Of a stretch of 64,000 nucleotides of DNA, positions 56,019-64,000 are shown in pieces. The first letter of the stretch is position 1, and every line of letters starts with the position of its first letter. Under the pieces are notes generated by a model, which was not told the origin of the DNA, ran no database searches, and worked only from the letters and a program-made list of their open reading frames with translations. The stretch spans positions 124,001-188,000 of the forward strand of contig JANSYA010000005.1 of the NCBI GenBank assembly GCA_024742665.1. The letters are read 5' to 3'. Source of the DNA: a bacterium (GTDB lineage Bacteria; Spirochaetota; Leptospiria; Leptospirales; Leptonemataceae). Position numbers and translations under genes: made by a program.

Positions 56019-57009
56019 AGGCCTCCGCGTCGGGTTTGATTGGGCCCTCATAGTTCGTAAGCTCAGCGCATTGCCGCCAGAGCGACGCGACCTCTTCGGG
56101 AGAATTCCGCGTTTTTTCGACGCGTATGATCGGCCGTGCTCGACGATCGAAAAAGAAACCGCCGCTCTCTGCGGCACCGAGTTTCGGATTCGCGCACAAC
56201 CATACGATCGTATCCGCGCCCTCGGCCGGCGTGCGCAGCGTGAGCTGCATAATCGCCCGGAAGGTCGGCAGCGAAGTCTGCACGGCCGGCGTATCGGCCC
56301 AGCCGGGATGCATGCCGAAGACCAGCACGCCCCGCTCGCGATACCAATCAGACCAGATCAGCGTCAACAGGAGCTCGGCGCGCTTCGTGGCCGCATAGGC
56401 CTTCGTTCCATCGAATTGGCCCTGCGCGAATTGCAAATCGTTTACGTCCAGATCCGCAAGATACTGACCGCCCGACGATACGTTAATCACGCGCGCACCG
56501 TCGGCCACTTCCAGCGCAGGCGAAAGCAGATTGGTTAAAAGAAAATAGGCCAGGGTATTCACGGCGAAGGTCGACTCAATGCCGTCTTCGGTCAGGCTGC
56601 GCTCGTCAGGCAAAATTCCTGCGTTGTTCACCAGAATGTCCAGACGGGGTTCGCGCTTTTGAAAGTCCTCGGCGAACGCTCGAATCTGCTTCTGGCTGGC
56701 CAGGTCGGCTAATTCCAGGTGCACGTCCTCGTTGCCGGTCGCCTGCACGATCTGGGTCCGGGCGGCGTCCCCGCGCTCGCGATTGCGACACAGTAAATAA
56801 ACTCTGGCGCCGCGCAGCGCCAGTGCTTCGGCGGTCGCGCGTCCCAGTCCGGAGTTCGCGCCGGTCACCAGAGCGATTTTGCCTTTCAGCGAAACGTCGG
56901 TCTCGGATTCTTCCCAGAGCGGCCGGCGAAGATAGTAACCAACGCGGTCGTAACCGAAGAGCACAGTTTTATCGAGTATATGATCGAGCGCTTGAAAGAA
57001 ACTTTTCAT
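55993..57009 (-). CDS. Short-chain dehydrogenase/reductase (DHRS12-like)
   Basis: 338 residues. After a helical N-terminus of about 40 residues, the Rossmann fold has ALVTGANSGLGRATAEAL (TGxxxGxG), ILVNNAGILPDERS (NNAG), the Ser in VINVSSGGQYL and YAATK (YxxxK). The end is GFFFDRRARPI..., as in DHRS12-like reductases. Uses NAD(P)(H); the substrate is unknown, maybe a lipid or retinol-like compound. The last seven residues ERAASRE and stop TAG are encoded in the tandem repeat array. ATG start. Confidence 0.85.
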   Translation of the reverse strand: MKSFFQALDHILDKTVLFGYDRVGYYLRRPLWEESETDVSLKGKIALVTGANSGLGRATAEALALRGARVYLLCRNRERGDAARTQIVQATGNEDVHLELADLASQKQIRAFAEDFQKREPRLDILVNNAGILPDERSLTEDGIESTFAVNTLAYFLLTNLLSPALEVADGARVINVSSGGQYLADLDVNDLQFAQGQFDGTKAYAATKRAELLLTLIWSDWYRERGVLVFGMHPGWADTPAVQTSLPTFRAIMQLTLRTPAEGADTIVWLCANPKLGAAESGGFFFDRRARPIIRVEKTRNSPEEVASLWRQCAELTNYEGPIKPDAEAFERAASRE

Positions 57010-57074
57010 GAAGACCGTCCGCGTATTGAGTTCTGGCGCGGTACCGTTTGCGACGGCCCTGAAAAACGACGAGA

Positions 57075-58124
57075 CTATTCGCGGCCGATCGTTCGCGGCT
57101 GCTCGTAGCGAAAATAGCCGGAGGCCTCTTCGCGTTTTAGAATCTCCGCTTCGTCGCCGAAGAGCTCCCGGCGCAGTTCGTCCAGACGCTGCTCCTGTTC
57201 CGCACCCGCATAAGATGCTGCAATTTCCTGACGACGGCTCGTATAAATTTCACCGTTGGACCAGCGCTGATCGCGTTCGGCGTCGAGCGCGCTCCAGCGA
57301 TCGAGGGCCGCCGCGTCCATCCCCAGGCCGGAACGAATTTCGCGCAAAGCCGCGGCACGTTCCTCCGGATTCAAAGCTTCCAGCTCTGACTGCACCGCGT
57401 CTGTAAAAGCGTTTACGAAACTCAGGCGGCGATTCGACAGCGTGACTTCGGTTTGTTCCCCGAAGGCGTCTTCGAGACTGCCGCGATAGGCGCCGAGTTT
57501 ATCCTGCAACGATAGATCTTCATTCTTCGAAATTGCGGCGAGCCTGGATTGAATGCCTTCGAGTCGTTTTTCCGATTCCCAGATTTCGTCCGCCGCGGGC
57601 CCGAAGTGTTCGTAGCGACTTTGCCAGAGAAGTTCACGACGTTCTTCCTGACTCACGCGCCCGAGTAAGTCACGACGACCTTCCATTTCGCGCGAGTATT
57701 GATATAAGTTTTCCGAAAGCTGAAATAGCTGCGTCGCGCGATCGGGAAAGGCCGCCAGCAGGATCTCCTGCAGCATCGTAACCCAGGTTTCGGGATAACG
57801 CGCCTGCAGGTGCTGCATGAGTTCTTCCAGCATGGCCACCTGGACCCGGGCGAAGCCGATCCTGGCGGCGTACTTCTGGCGCACCAAGACGAGTATCTGT
57901 TCAAAGCTCAGTTCGCCCTGCATTAAGAGCGCGCCCTCTTCGCCGGTCAGGAAGCTGATGCCCGCCAGCACATCGTCGTCGACTTCGCGCACGACGACGG
58001 GGCGTTCCGATAGCTCGCGATACTGACGGGTGACTGGATCGTCAGCCAGCACGTAGATCGCCAGAAATAGAATCAAAAGCAGGCCGCCGCCGACTGAAAG
58101 AATTATGAGTGTAGTCCGCTTCAA
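57075..58124 (-). CDS. lifO: Lipase-specific foldase (LifO)
   Basis: 349 residues, usual length. One N-terminal membrane helix, LIILSVGGGLLLILFLAIYVL, anchors it with the rest, nearly all helical, in the periplasm. Diagnostic end: DELRRELFGDEAEILKREEA, and WSNGEIYTSRRQEI, blocks common to Lif proteins. It acts as a steric chaperone that wraps the lipase after export until it is folded. The lipase gene is directly upstream; an intrinsic terminator lies between them, so expression of the foldase may be lower or from its own promoter. ATG start. Confidence 0.9.
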   Translation of the reverse strand: MKRTTLIILSVGGGLLLILFLAIYVLADDPVTRQYRELSERPVVVREVDDDVLAGISFLTGEEGALLMQGELSFEQILVLVRQKYAARIGFARVQVAMLEELMQHLQARYPETWVTMLQEILLAAFPDRATQLFQLSENLYQYSREMEGRRDLLGRVSQEERRELLWQSRYEHFGPAADEIWESEKRLEGIQSRLAAISKNEDLSLQDKLGAYRGSLEDAFGEQTEVTLSNRRLSFVNAFTDAVQSELEALNPEERAAALREIRSGLGMDAAALDRWSALDAERDQRWSNGEIYTSRRQEIAASYAGAEQEQRLDELRRELFGDEAEILKREEASGYFRYEQPRTIGRE

Positions 58125-58144
58125 TAATTAACCTGCTTACTCTT

Positions 58145-58178
58145 AAAAAACAAGAAACCCCGCGGGAATCTGCGGGGT
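58145..58178 (-). terminator. Intrinsic terminator between lipase and foldase genes
   Basis: ACCCCGC (58157-58163) and GCGGGGT (58172-58178) form a seven-base stem with an eight-base loop; reading leftwards, the stem is followed by TTCTTGTTTTTT. It is 61 bases after the lipase stop and 21 bases before the foldase start. Confidence 0.8.
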
Positions 58179-58238
58179 AAACTGCGTTTTGTAGATCTGC
58201 GAGTCAAACTGAATCGCGGAGAATCATATCTGCGCCGA

Positions 58239-59354
58239 TCAGTCGTAGTAGGCGATATAGTGCAGGGCCGCCGCGTAGAATTCTTTTTCATCGAAGGTGT
58301 CCGGGCCGACTCCGATCACATCCGCGTGATCCTGTTCCACGACCGCATCGCGCGATTTCATTTGTTCGGCCGTCGGTGCGTTTACGTCGCCGGCATAGCC
58401 GAGGCTGCCGTAGGTATTAAACGAGTCGAAGCATAGAAAGCACTCGTTGTACTTGAGACGATAGCCGTTTTGCTGGGAATTTATTCCGACCAGCCCGTCA
58501 TCGTCCAAATTGCCGCGACTGCCGTCGCCCTGGCCGCCGGCGCCGTCGTTGTCGCAGTCATTCGCACAGTAGCCGTCGCCATCGATGTCGACCAATCCCT
58601 TTAAGAATCCCAGGGCCGGATTCAGACTCGCGCCACGCTGGGCCGTAACCACCGAAACATAGCGCTTCGCCACCGCGGTTGAATTCGGATAGTTATCATT
58701 GAAAGCGCGCATGCCGGTTTGCACGCCGTCGCTCGCGCTGTAGTCGTCATAGACCAGCTGCTTCGCCGCGGCAAAACCGTCGTTACCCGATCCGTACACA
58801 ACGTTGCCGAAAACCGTCGCCAGAAAATTCACAACCTGAGTGGCCGATCCCAGATCCAGCATGGATTTCGCCACGGGAGAGCCGCGATGCGGCGAAGATA
58901 CCGTCAGCAGAACCTTGACGACCTGGCGACCGGTGCGGGCCTGTAATACGTGCGCCGCCTTGCGCGCGTCTATGCCGCCCTGGGAGTGGCCGATGATATT
59001 GACCGAAGAAGCTCCGACCGTCGCAAGATAAGCTTCGATTTCGTTCGCCAGCTGGGTTCCGCGAACCTCAGAAGTTTGAAAGGGAGCCACCTGAGCCGCG
59101 TGGGCTTTCTGGCGGGAATGAATTTGATGATTGCAGGAGACCTCTAAGAAGCCGTCGCAGGGATCGCCGACGAAAGTGCCGTAGTCATCGCCGAAGTAGA
59201 AGAAGCCGAAGATGTCGTCCATCCCACCGAGGCCGTGGGCAAAAACAACTGGATGCGAAGTCTTACTGGCTCCGGCCAGAACCGGGTTGGCTCCCAGAAG
59301 GAAGGCCAGCCCGATCAAGACCGGTAACAGCATTTTTTTTGTTTTGTTTCGCAT
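58239..59354 (-). CDS. Secreted triacylglycerol lipase (family I, foldase-dependent)
   Basis: 371 residues. Signal peptide LLPVLIGLAFLLGANPVLAG. Oxyanion motif VVFAHGLGG (residues 37-44), nucleophile Ser124 in IIGHSQGGIDAR, SSPHRGSPVA, and the triad His in VVEQDHADVIG. These are hallmarks of Pseudomonas-type family I.1/I.2 lipases. Residues about 246-290 hold an insert, DIDGDGYCANDCDNDGAG and NLDDDGLVG, rich in Asp/Gly like a thrombospondin type-3 or EF-like calcium site; this is longer than the single calcium site of the family. It has a sigma-54-like promoter upstream. It is the first gene, with the foldase downstream. Confidence 0.92.
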   Translation of the reverse strand: MRNKTKKMLLPVLIGLAFLLGANPVLAGASKTSHPVVFAHGLGGMDDIFGFFYFGDDYGTFVGDPCDGFLEVSCNHQIHSRQKAHAAQVAPFQTSEVRGTQLANEIEAYLATVGASSVNIIGHSQGGIDARKAAHVLQARTGRQVVKVLLTVSSPHRGSPVAKSMLDLGSATQVVNFLATVFGNVVYGSGNDGFAAAKQLVYDDYSASDGVQTGMRAFNDNYPNSTAVAKRYVSVVTAQRGASLNPALGFLKGLVDIDGDGYCANDCDNDGAGGQGDGSRGNLDDDGLVGINSQQNGYRLKYNECFLCFDSFNTYGSLGYAGDVNAPTAEQMKSRDAVVEQDHADVIGVGPDTFDEKEFYAAALHYIAYYD

Positions 59355-59413
59355 GAACTAACTCGTATCCTGTTTTATACGTTTGGATAATAGCGAGCAA
59401 GTGGGAATACTAT

Positions 59414-59429
59414 TGCAGCCATTGTGCCA
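59414..59429 (-). promoter_or_regulatory. Sigma-54-like promoter of the lipase gene
   Basis: Minus strand TGGCACAATGGCTGCA fits the RpoN consensus TGGCAC-N5-TTGCA with one base change in the -12 element, and the GG and GC doublets have the required 10 bases between them. The expected start of transcription is about 50 bases before the ATG at 59354. Confidence 0.6.
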
Positions 59430-59619
59430 GGTGTCCGCGAAATGAAATTTTTTTCGGCAAATCGCCGATCTTTCGCTCATTCCATGCATTTTCTTGGTTC
59501 GCGGCGCCCTTGCGAAATCTTTTTGATATGCCTGTATGTCCCTTCTATGGAAGAAATTCAAACGGCTGGCACCGGTTAGCGGGATTCGGCTGCCCGGAAC
59601 CTGGAAATGCATCGTCATA

Positions 59620-59634
59620 GTGCATCATATGCAC
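59620..59634. promoter_or_regulatory. Palindrome, possible enhancer-binding-protein site
   Basis: GTGCAT-CAT-ATGCAC, two perfect six-base arms around three bases, about 190-220 bases upstream of the sigma-54-like promoter on the lipase side. That is a usual distance for the binding site of a sigma-54 activator. ATGCAT also occurs at 59607-59612. Confidence 0.35.
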
Positions 59635-59711
59635 GATCGGACGTGGCTTTAAATCAATCCGCGCACTATTTTGATGCAAGCCTTCAATATTAACAATTCT
59701 CACCAATCATC

Positions 59712-60371
59712 ATGACTGAATCCACGGATGACAATTACTCCCGAAAGCGGGAATCTATGGTCGTCGAGCAGATCGAGCGCCGTGGAATCCGGGATTCGGC
59801 TGTTCTGGCGTCTATGAGGGCCATTCCACGCCATCGTTTTGTGCCGAAAAAAGATCTCGCGCGTGCCTACAGCGATACGCCGCTGCCGATTGGGCTCGAT
59901 CAAACCATTTCTCAACCCTATATCGTGGCCCGAATGTCCGAAATGCTGCAGCTGCCCCGAAAAAATCCCCGGAATCCGGTCCGCGTGCTGGAAATCGGCA
60001 CCGGCTGCGGCTATCAAACCGCGGTTCTGGCACGCCTGGCCGATTTGGTGTATTCGATCGAGGTGATTCCCGATCTGGCAAAGACGGCCACCGAAAGGCT
60101 GTCCGGCCTCCAGAACGTCCACATCCGCTGCGCCGATGGCTTTGCCGGCTGGCCCGACGCGGCGCCATTTGACGGCATCCTGGTCGCGGCCGCGCCACCG
60201 AAAATTCCACCCCCGCTGCTGGCCCAGCTCAAAGTCGGCGGCCGGCTCATCATTCCGGTCGGAACCGATCAGCAGCAGCTCATGGCCGTAGAACGCACGG
60301 CAGACGATTGGATTTATGAGCAAGCGCTCCCGGTCCGCTTTGTGCCGATGGTCGGTCAGGCCCGGGAATAA
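59712..60371 (+). CDS. pcm: Protein-L-isoaspartate O-methyltransferase
   Basis: 219 residues. Methylates isoaspartyl residues of aged proteins. Family blocks RAIPRHRFVP, TPLPIGLDQTISQPYIVARM, SAM motif LEIGTGCGYQTAVLARL, and GGRLIIPVGTDQQQL are all intact. ATG at 59712; another at 59757. Cytoplasmic. Divergent from the lipase. Confidence 0.95.
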   Translation: MTESTDDNYSRKRESMVVEQIERRGIRDSAVLASMRAIPRHRFVPKKDLARAYSDTPLPIGLDQTISQPYIVARMSEMLQLPRKNPRNPVRVLEIGTGCGYQTAVLARLADLVYSIEVIPDLAKTATERLSGLQNVHIRCADGFAGWPDAAPFDGILVAAAPPKIPPPLLAQLKVGGRLIIPVGTDQQQLMAVERTADDWIYEQALPVRFVPMVGQARE

Positions 60372-60441
60372 ATTTTTCGCCACGGGGCAGCGTATGCCGT
60401 TTTTTGTTTGCGTATTTTTTGTATAGCTATAAACTCAGGCG

Positions 60442-61518
60442 ATGCATCCCACCACGCCTTTGCGCGGCCGCGGCGCTCTCAGTAATCCTGACGGTCGTTT
60501 TGAATCCCGCCGATCCGGCGCCTTCGACGACGGCTGGGACTCCCGCGCCGACTTTCCGGAACGCATTGCCACAACTGTGCGACCGGAAATCGTCCGCCGT
60601 CTGATCAGCCGCAACGATTCCCCTGACATCCCCTTCGATCAGGGCATCAACCCGTACCGCGGATGCGAGCACGGCTGCATCTACTGTTACGCGCGGCCGT
60701 CGCACTCCTACGTGGGACTTTCGCCGGGTCTGGATTTCGAAACGCAAATCTTCGCAAAGAAGAACGGACCCGAGGCGCTGGAACGGGAGCTGCGCAATCC
60801 GCGTTACGTGCCCCGGGTCATTTCGATCGGCGCCAATACCGATCCCTACCAGCCCCTCGAACGCGATCTGGAAATCACGCGGGACATTCTGAAAGTTCTG
60901 CTGCGCCATCGCCATCCGACCGCGATCATTACTAAATCCGCTTCGGTCCTCCGGGATCTGGATCTTCTACAGGAGCTCGCCGCGATGAACCTCGCGCAGG
61001 TGCATATTTCCGTTACCAGTCTCAAGAATTCGATCGCGCGGTCGATGGAGCCGCGGGCATCCGCGCCGCGACGTCGCCTCGAAGCGATTCGTCAGCTGAA
61101 GGCCGCAGGCGTTCCCGTCGGCATGATGGTGGCGCCCATCGTTCCTGGTTTGACCGACGAAGAGCTGGAACACAATCTGGAAGCGGGCGCTGCAGCCGGC
61201 GCAACACGGGCAGGCTACGTTTTGCTGCGGCTTCCGCACGAACTCAAATCTCTATTCGCCGAGTGGCTCGATCAGCATTTCCCCGAGCGCGCCGATCGGG
61301 TTCTGCACCTGTTACGCAGCATGCGCGGCGGAGAGGATAACGATCCGCGCTTTGGATCGCGAATGCGGGGCACGGGCAGCCAGGCACAGCTCATTGCCCG
61401 GCGCTTTGAGATCGCCGCGCGTATAAACGGCCTGAATACCAGCCGGCAAGAGCTGGACTGTGGTCGCTTCGTGCACCGTCCGGAGCAGGGGCGGCAGCTA
61501 AGGCTTATGGGTCTATAG
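60442..61518 (+). CDS. PA0069-family radical SAM protein
   Basis: 358 residues. Radical SAM [4Fe-4S] motif CEHGCIYC after INPYRG, then GANTDPYQPLERDLEITRDI and TITKSASVLRDL-like block; the spore-photoproduct-lyase-like COG1533 group. The protein probably acts on DNA or another substrate by a 5'-deoxyadenosyl radical, but the PA0069 group has no proven function. ATG start. The last 14 bases overlap the MaoC gene on the other strand. Confidence 0.85.
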   Translation: MHPTTPLRGRGALSNPDGRFESRRSGAFDDGWDSRADFPERIATTVRPEIVRRLISRNDSPDIPFDQGINPYRGCEHGCIYCYARPSHSYVGLSPGLDFETQIFAKKNGPEALERELRNPRYVPRVISIGANTDPYQPLERDLEITRDILKVLLRHRHPTAIITKSASVLRDLDLLQELAAMNLAQVHISVTSLKNSIARSMEPRASAPRRRLEAIRQLKAAGVPVGMMVAPIVPGLTDEELEHNLEAGAAAGATRAGYVLLRLPHELKSLFAEWLDQHFPERADRVLHLLRSMRGGEDNDPRFGSRMRGTGSQAQLIARRFEIAARINGLNTSRQELDCGRFVHRPEQGRQLRLMGL

Positions 61519-61939
61519 CCAGGGGCGGCACGACCTTACACGTACCGACGGCGACTTTTTCGCCGCGTTGATTCGTCCACTGAATGCGCATTTCAACCGC
61601 TTTGATTCGGTCGAGCTTTTTGATGACTTCGACTGTGCAGGTAATCGTATCGCCGGGGTACGTGGGCTTTTTGTAGCGCTGGCTGACTTCCAGGGCGACC
61701 GTACCCAGTCCCGGCAGTTTCATCCCCAGCACGGGCGCCAGCAGGGAACTGGCCAGGCCACCGTGAGCGATGCGTGATCCGAAGGCCGTCGTCTTCGCAT
61801 ACTCCTCGTCCACGTGCACCGGATTAAAGTCACCGCTGATCCCGGCGAACAAATAGATATCGGTTTCAGTGATCGTTTTCGCGAAGCTGGCCTGATCACC
61901 GACACTGATCTCTTCGAAGCTCTTGCCTTTCTGATACAT
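61505..61939 (-). CDS. MaoC-like dehydratase (R-specific enoyl-CoA hydratase)
   Basis: 144 residues from ATG 61939. Hot-dog fold with the hydratase motif FAGISGDFNPVHVDEEYA (catalytic Asp/His), then HGGLASSLLAPVLGMKLPG. Hydrates trans-2-enoyl-CoA to (R)-3-hydroxyacyl-CoA, so may link beta-oxidation to other lipid or PHA routes. A longer start at 61978 is less likely. Convergent with the radical SAM gene. Confidence 0.85.
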   Translation of the reverse strand: MYQKGKSFEEISVGDQASFAKTITETDIYLFAGISGDFNPVHVDEEYAKTTAFGSRIAHGGLASSLLAPVLGMKLPGLGTVALEVSQRYKKPTYPGDTITCTVEVIKKLDRIKAVEMRIQWTNQRGEKVAVGTCKVVPPLAIDP

Positions 61940-62032
61940 GTTGCAGCAAAATCGCCGCCGGGACTTTGTGTCAATCACAGCGAAATTTCAGCGCCTCGCG
62001 CTTGCGACTGTTCGTAATCAAACCAGAGCAAA

Positions 62033-62503
62033 ATGCAATTCACACATCGTACAGTCCTGCGGCACGCGGCGGTTTTTGCCGCGCTGATTCTCTTGCCCTT
62101 CGCCATGATGACCCAGGCCGACGCGCTGCAATGGTATCGCATGCATGCGATTTTTTTTGGCCTGCTCGTATTGTTCGGCGCGGCGATTGGATGGACGGCG
62201 GTTCTATTCGTACGCCGGAATATTCCCGCGAAGTGGATCGCGGTTGCGCCGGTGAAATTAAGCGATCTGCCGTACGGTCGACGTTTACTCTATCAATGGG
62301 CGAGCTGCTCGCGGTGCGTGGCGTACTGGTTCGCCGCGGGTATCGCCGTCGCTTTGAGTCTCTGGTTCTGGCCGGTCCTCGGTCATAGTCTGTGGGCGAT
62401 CGTTCTGCGCTCTATGTACTTCGGCGTGATGGGCGGATCGCTGGCGGGCGCCGTGGCGGTTACGATCTACCTGACTACAGCGGACGCCGATCAGCCGACA
62501 TAA
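62033..62503 (+). CDS. Integral membrane protein, unknown function
   Basis: 156 residues with four hydrophobic helices (about 12-28, 40-62, 95-115, 125-148). A cytoplasmic or periplasmic loop has WASCSRCVAYW with a CxxC pair at the start of helix three. No family recognised. ATG start. Followed after about 150 bases by the SelL-related gene. Confidence 0.55.
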   Translation: MQFTHRTVLRHAAVFAALILLPFAMMTQADALQWYRMHAIFFGLLVLFGAAIGWTAVLFVRRNIPAKWIAVAPVKLSDLPYGRRLLYQWASCSRCVAYWFAAGIAVALSLWFWPVLGHSLWAIVLRSMYFGVMGGSLAGAVAVTIYLTTADADQPT

Positions 62504-62650
62504 TTCACCGCACAGTCTCCTGACAGCCCGCTTCTTTTTTGCAAACTTTTTGTGGCCGTTCACTTTGCGCTGCTTATCCTGTCATAGTTACGCAATGCAA
62601 ACTGTGACAAAAAAGCCCGCGGGATTCCATTTCCCGGAAAGTGGACCTTT

Positions 62651-63217
62651 ATGAATATTATTCCGCAATCTCCGCTCCATGTCGAAGAAGCGCTCCACCA
62701 CCGATGCAGCCATGACGGACATAATCTGGCGGATCTAACCCACGAATTACCGATTATATTCGTTTTTCTCCGCCATCTGGGCTGCACCTTCTGCCGGGAA
62801 AGCCTCTATGAAGTGGCCCGCCAGCGCCGGGCGATTGAAATGGAGGGCAGCGCGATCGCTCTCGTTCACATGAGTCCGCCGCACGAAGCAGACGAGATTT
62901 TTGAGAAGTACGGCTTAAAAGACATCATTCATATCAGCGATCCAGAGCTGGCTTTATATCGCGCCTTTCATCTCAACCGCGGCAAGTGGTACCGGTTGAT
63001 GGGAATGAAAGTATTGATCCGCGGCTTTATCGCTGGTTTTTTACGCGGTCACGGCCTGGGCCCTTCGATGGGAGACGTCGCTCAAATGCCTGGCGTATTC
63101 CTGGTTCATCGCGGCGAAGTCATGCTGGAGTACCGCCACAAGAGTCCGGCGGACCGGCCCAACTATGTAGAAATCGCAACCTACCCGTTTCAGATTGAAA
63201 ATCTGCCGTCGGCTTAG
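62651..63217 (+). CDS. SelL-related/AhpC-TSA family redox protein
   Basis: 188 residues. Thioredoxin-like fold with an N-terminal CxxC, FLRHLGCTFCRESLYE, where the related SelL selenoproteins have U-x-x-U. The block SPPHEADEIFEKYGL and GVFLVHRGEVMLEYRHKSPA are typical of the family. Probably a peroxiredoxin-like or thiol oxidoreductase acting in the cytoplasm. ATG start. An AT-rich region upstream (about 62535-62600) may hold a promoter. Confidence 0.82.
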   Translation: MNIIPQSPLHVEEALHHRCSHDGHNLADLTHELPIIFVFLRHLGCTFCRESLYEVARQRRAIEMEGSAIALVHMSPPHEADEIFEKYGLKDIIHISDPELALYRAFHLNRGKWYRLMGMKVLIRGFIAGFLRGHGLGPSMGDVAQMPGVFLVHRGEVMLEYRHKSPADRPNYVEIATYPFQIENLPSA

Positions 63218-63259
63218 AGACGAAATGAACCATGCCGGGGAGGGTGCCGTCCAACCCCC

Positions 63260-64000
63260 ATGCAAACGAAACGGTACTTCGGGGTCGCGTCCCGCATCAT
63301 ACTGGCCCTGCTGCTCTTCAGCGGCTGCGCGGCAGAATCCGAAACCAGCCAATCTTACGAGGGGAAGGACTCCGACGCACCGTTGGCGGAAGCCGCATTC
63401 CCTGAGGACGCAGGCGAATTCGCGGCGGCCAGTGACGCCCCGGGCGCGAGCGGAGCCGCAATGCGGCAGAAAACGAGCCGCGGCAGTGCCGCCATCGGCG
63501 ATCGCGATCTCGGCGGCATCGCGGGCGGCGCATTGCAGCTGCCTGAAGATCGGCTGCTGGAATACACGATCCAGGTCGTCTATCGCACGGAAGATTATCG
63601 CGCGGCCCGGCATGCTCTGCTGCAAATCGCCGGCAAACACGGCTTCGTTACCAACAGCTACGCCGCGACCGATCCGACCTGGTCGATGAATACGCACATG
63701 CGAGTGCGGGTCGAAGAGATGTACGAGGTGCTGGCCAAACTCGACGCGCTCGGCGAACTCGAAAGCGAACGCATCGACTCCACCGATCATACGGAGAAGA
63801 TGGTGCTGGCCGAACGCAAATACAAACGGGAACGCCTGCGTCTGGTTCGGCGGAGTAGAGCCGCCCGCAACACGCCGGCCGCGAACAAAAACTGGGCCCA
63901 GCGCGAGCAATTAATCGAACAGAGCGAAGACCGCCAGGACGCAGCCGAGCACCAGCAGTGGCAGGTGAAAGATCGGGTGAGCTTCGCGCAGATCCAGGTC
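63260..64000 (+). CDS. DUF4349-like lipoprotein, cut by the window edge
   Basis: Open from ATG 63260 to the end of the window (247 codons, no stop). Signal ASRIILALLLFSGCAAES has a lipobox (LFSGC). A disordered region is followed by a beta-alpha domain: LEYTIQVVYRTEDYRAARH, IAGKHGFVTNSYAATD and MRVRVEEMYEVLAKLDALG, then ESERIDSTDHTEKMV and a basic/acidic helical part. This fits DUF4349, proteins with a lipid anchor and a coiled-coil and C-terminal membrane helix. The 3' end is missing. Confidence 0.75.
   Translation, partial: MQTKRYFGVASRIILALLLFSGCAAESETSQSYEGKDSDAPLAEAAFPEDAGEFAAASDAPGASGAAMRQKTSRGSAAIGDRDLGGIAGGALQLPEDRLLEYTIQVVYRTEDYRAARHALLQIAGKHGFVTNSYAATDPTWSMNTHMRVRVEEMYEVLAKLDALGELESERIDSTDHTEKMVLAERKYKRERLRLVRRSRAARNTPAANKNWAQREQLIEQSEDRQDAAEHQQWQVKDRVSFAQIQV

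Larger units (their letters stand above)
59355..59711. other. Long intergenic region between divergent lipase and pcm genes
   Basis: 357 bases with no supported gene. It holds a sigma-54-like element (59414-59429) and a perfect palindrome (59620-59634) on the lipase side, and AT-rich DNA (about 59655-59705) just before pcm. Minus-strand codons open over 59358-59618 have no ribosome site or protein-like sequence. Confidence 0.6.

Noticed and set aside
59358..59618. Short minus-strand gene before the lipase
   Set aside because: No ribosome site or family, and it would cover the sigma-54-like promoter.
63041..63910. Minus-strand reading frame over the SelL-related and DUF4349-like genes
   Set aside because: Both plus-strand genes have proper family motifs; this frame spans their boundary.

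Overview
The window is chromosomal, gene-dense and GC-rich (by eye; not computed). It carries housekeeping and lineage-specific genes and no phage, transposase, rRNA or tRNA that I could recognise. The bacterium is Gram-negative: it has several lipoprotein signals, some with relaxed lipoboxes, a secreted lipase with a steric foldase, a bacterial alpha-2-macroglobulin and a NagZ-type glycosidase. The relaxed lipoboxes, a STAS anti-sigma antagonist and frequent TTG/GTG starts would suit a leptospira-like spirochaete. That taxonomic guess is an inference and is weak.

Layout. 0-7 kb: the 5' end of an ABC ATPase, a SixA-type phosphatase, and a tightly overlapping minus-strand operon of four family-4 glycosyltransferases (two duplicated pairs) behind a DUF4214 protein. 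7-13 kb: argG, an EI24 membrane protein, a membrane-anchored GH3/NagZ enzyme, a DUF350 plus transglutaminase pair, and an alpha/beta-hydrolase-OsmC fusion. 13-19 kb: a 1616-residue alpha-2-macroglobulin with an intact CVEQ thioester motif, overlapping a DUF2135 (YfaP-like) gene. 19-26 kb: a lipoprotein sugar dehydrogenase, a BCCT osmolyte transporter, and a divergent three-gene operon for making and recycling glucosylglycerate. 26-35 kb: an XRE regulator with DUF2975, an alkylglycerone-phosphate-synthase-like flavoprotein next to a diacylglycerol kinase, a STAS protein, a TPR lipoprotein, and an ATP-grasp/FMN alpha-hydroxy-acid oxidase fusion.

35-44 kb resembles the origin-proximal mnmG-rsmG-parA-parB block, but trpE, trpG and two exported proteins lie between mnmG and rsmG. 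Two perfect parS sites lie inside the rsmG coding sequence, just upstream of parAB. 44-53 kb: a rhomboid-like pseudoprotease, an NDH-2-like flavoprotein, an E1-like enzyme fused to rhodanese, a three-subunit transhydrogenase (pntAA-pntAB-pntB) with a clear terminator, a papain-like protein that has lost its catalytic Cys and His, and an orphan DNA methyltransferase. 52-56 kb: a DUF1175 (YfaT-like) lipoprotein divergent from a membrane-anchored protein, so the partners of a yfa-type macroglobulin system appear split over two loci. A pterin dehydratase follows. Then comes an array of six 28-bp tandem repeats whose last copy supplies the 3' end of an SDR gene. 57-64 kb: a lipase and its foldase, separated by a terminator and preceded by a sigma-54-like promoter, then pcm, a radical SAM protein, a MaoC dehydratase, a SelL-related redox protein, and a DUF4349-like lipoprotein cut by the window edge.

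The most notable items are the split macroglobulin system with its thioester, the ATP-grasp/FMN fusion, the catalytically dead papain-like protein, the glucosylglycerate operon, the parS pair inside rsmG, the sigma-54 lipase promoter with a calcium-motif insert in the lipase, and the tandem repeat array at the SDR terminus.
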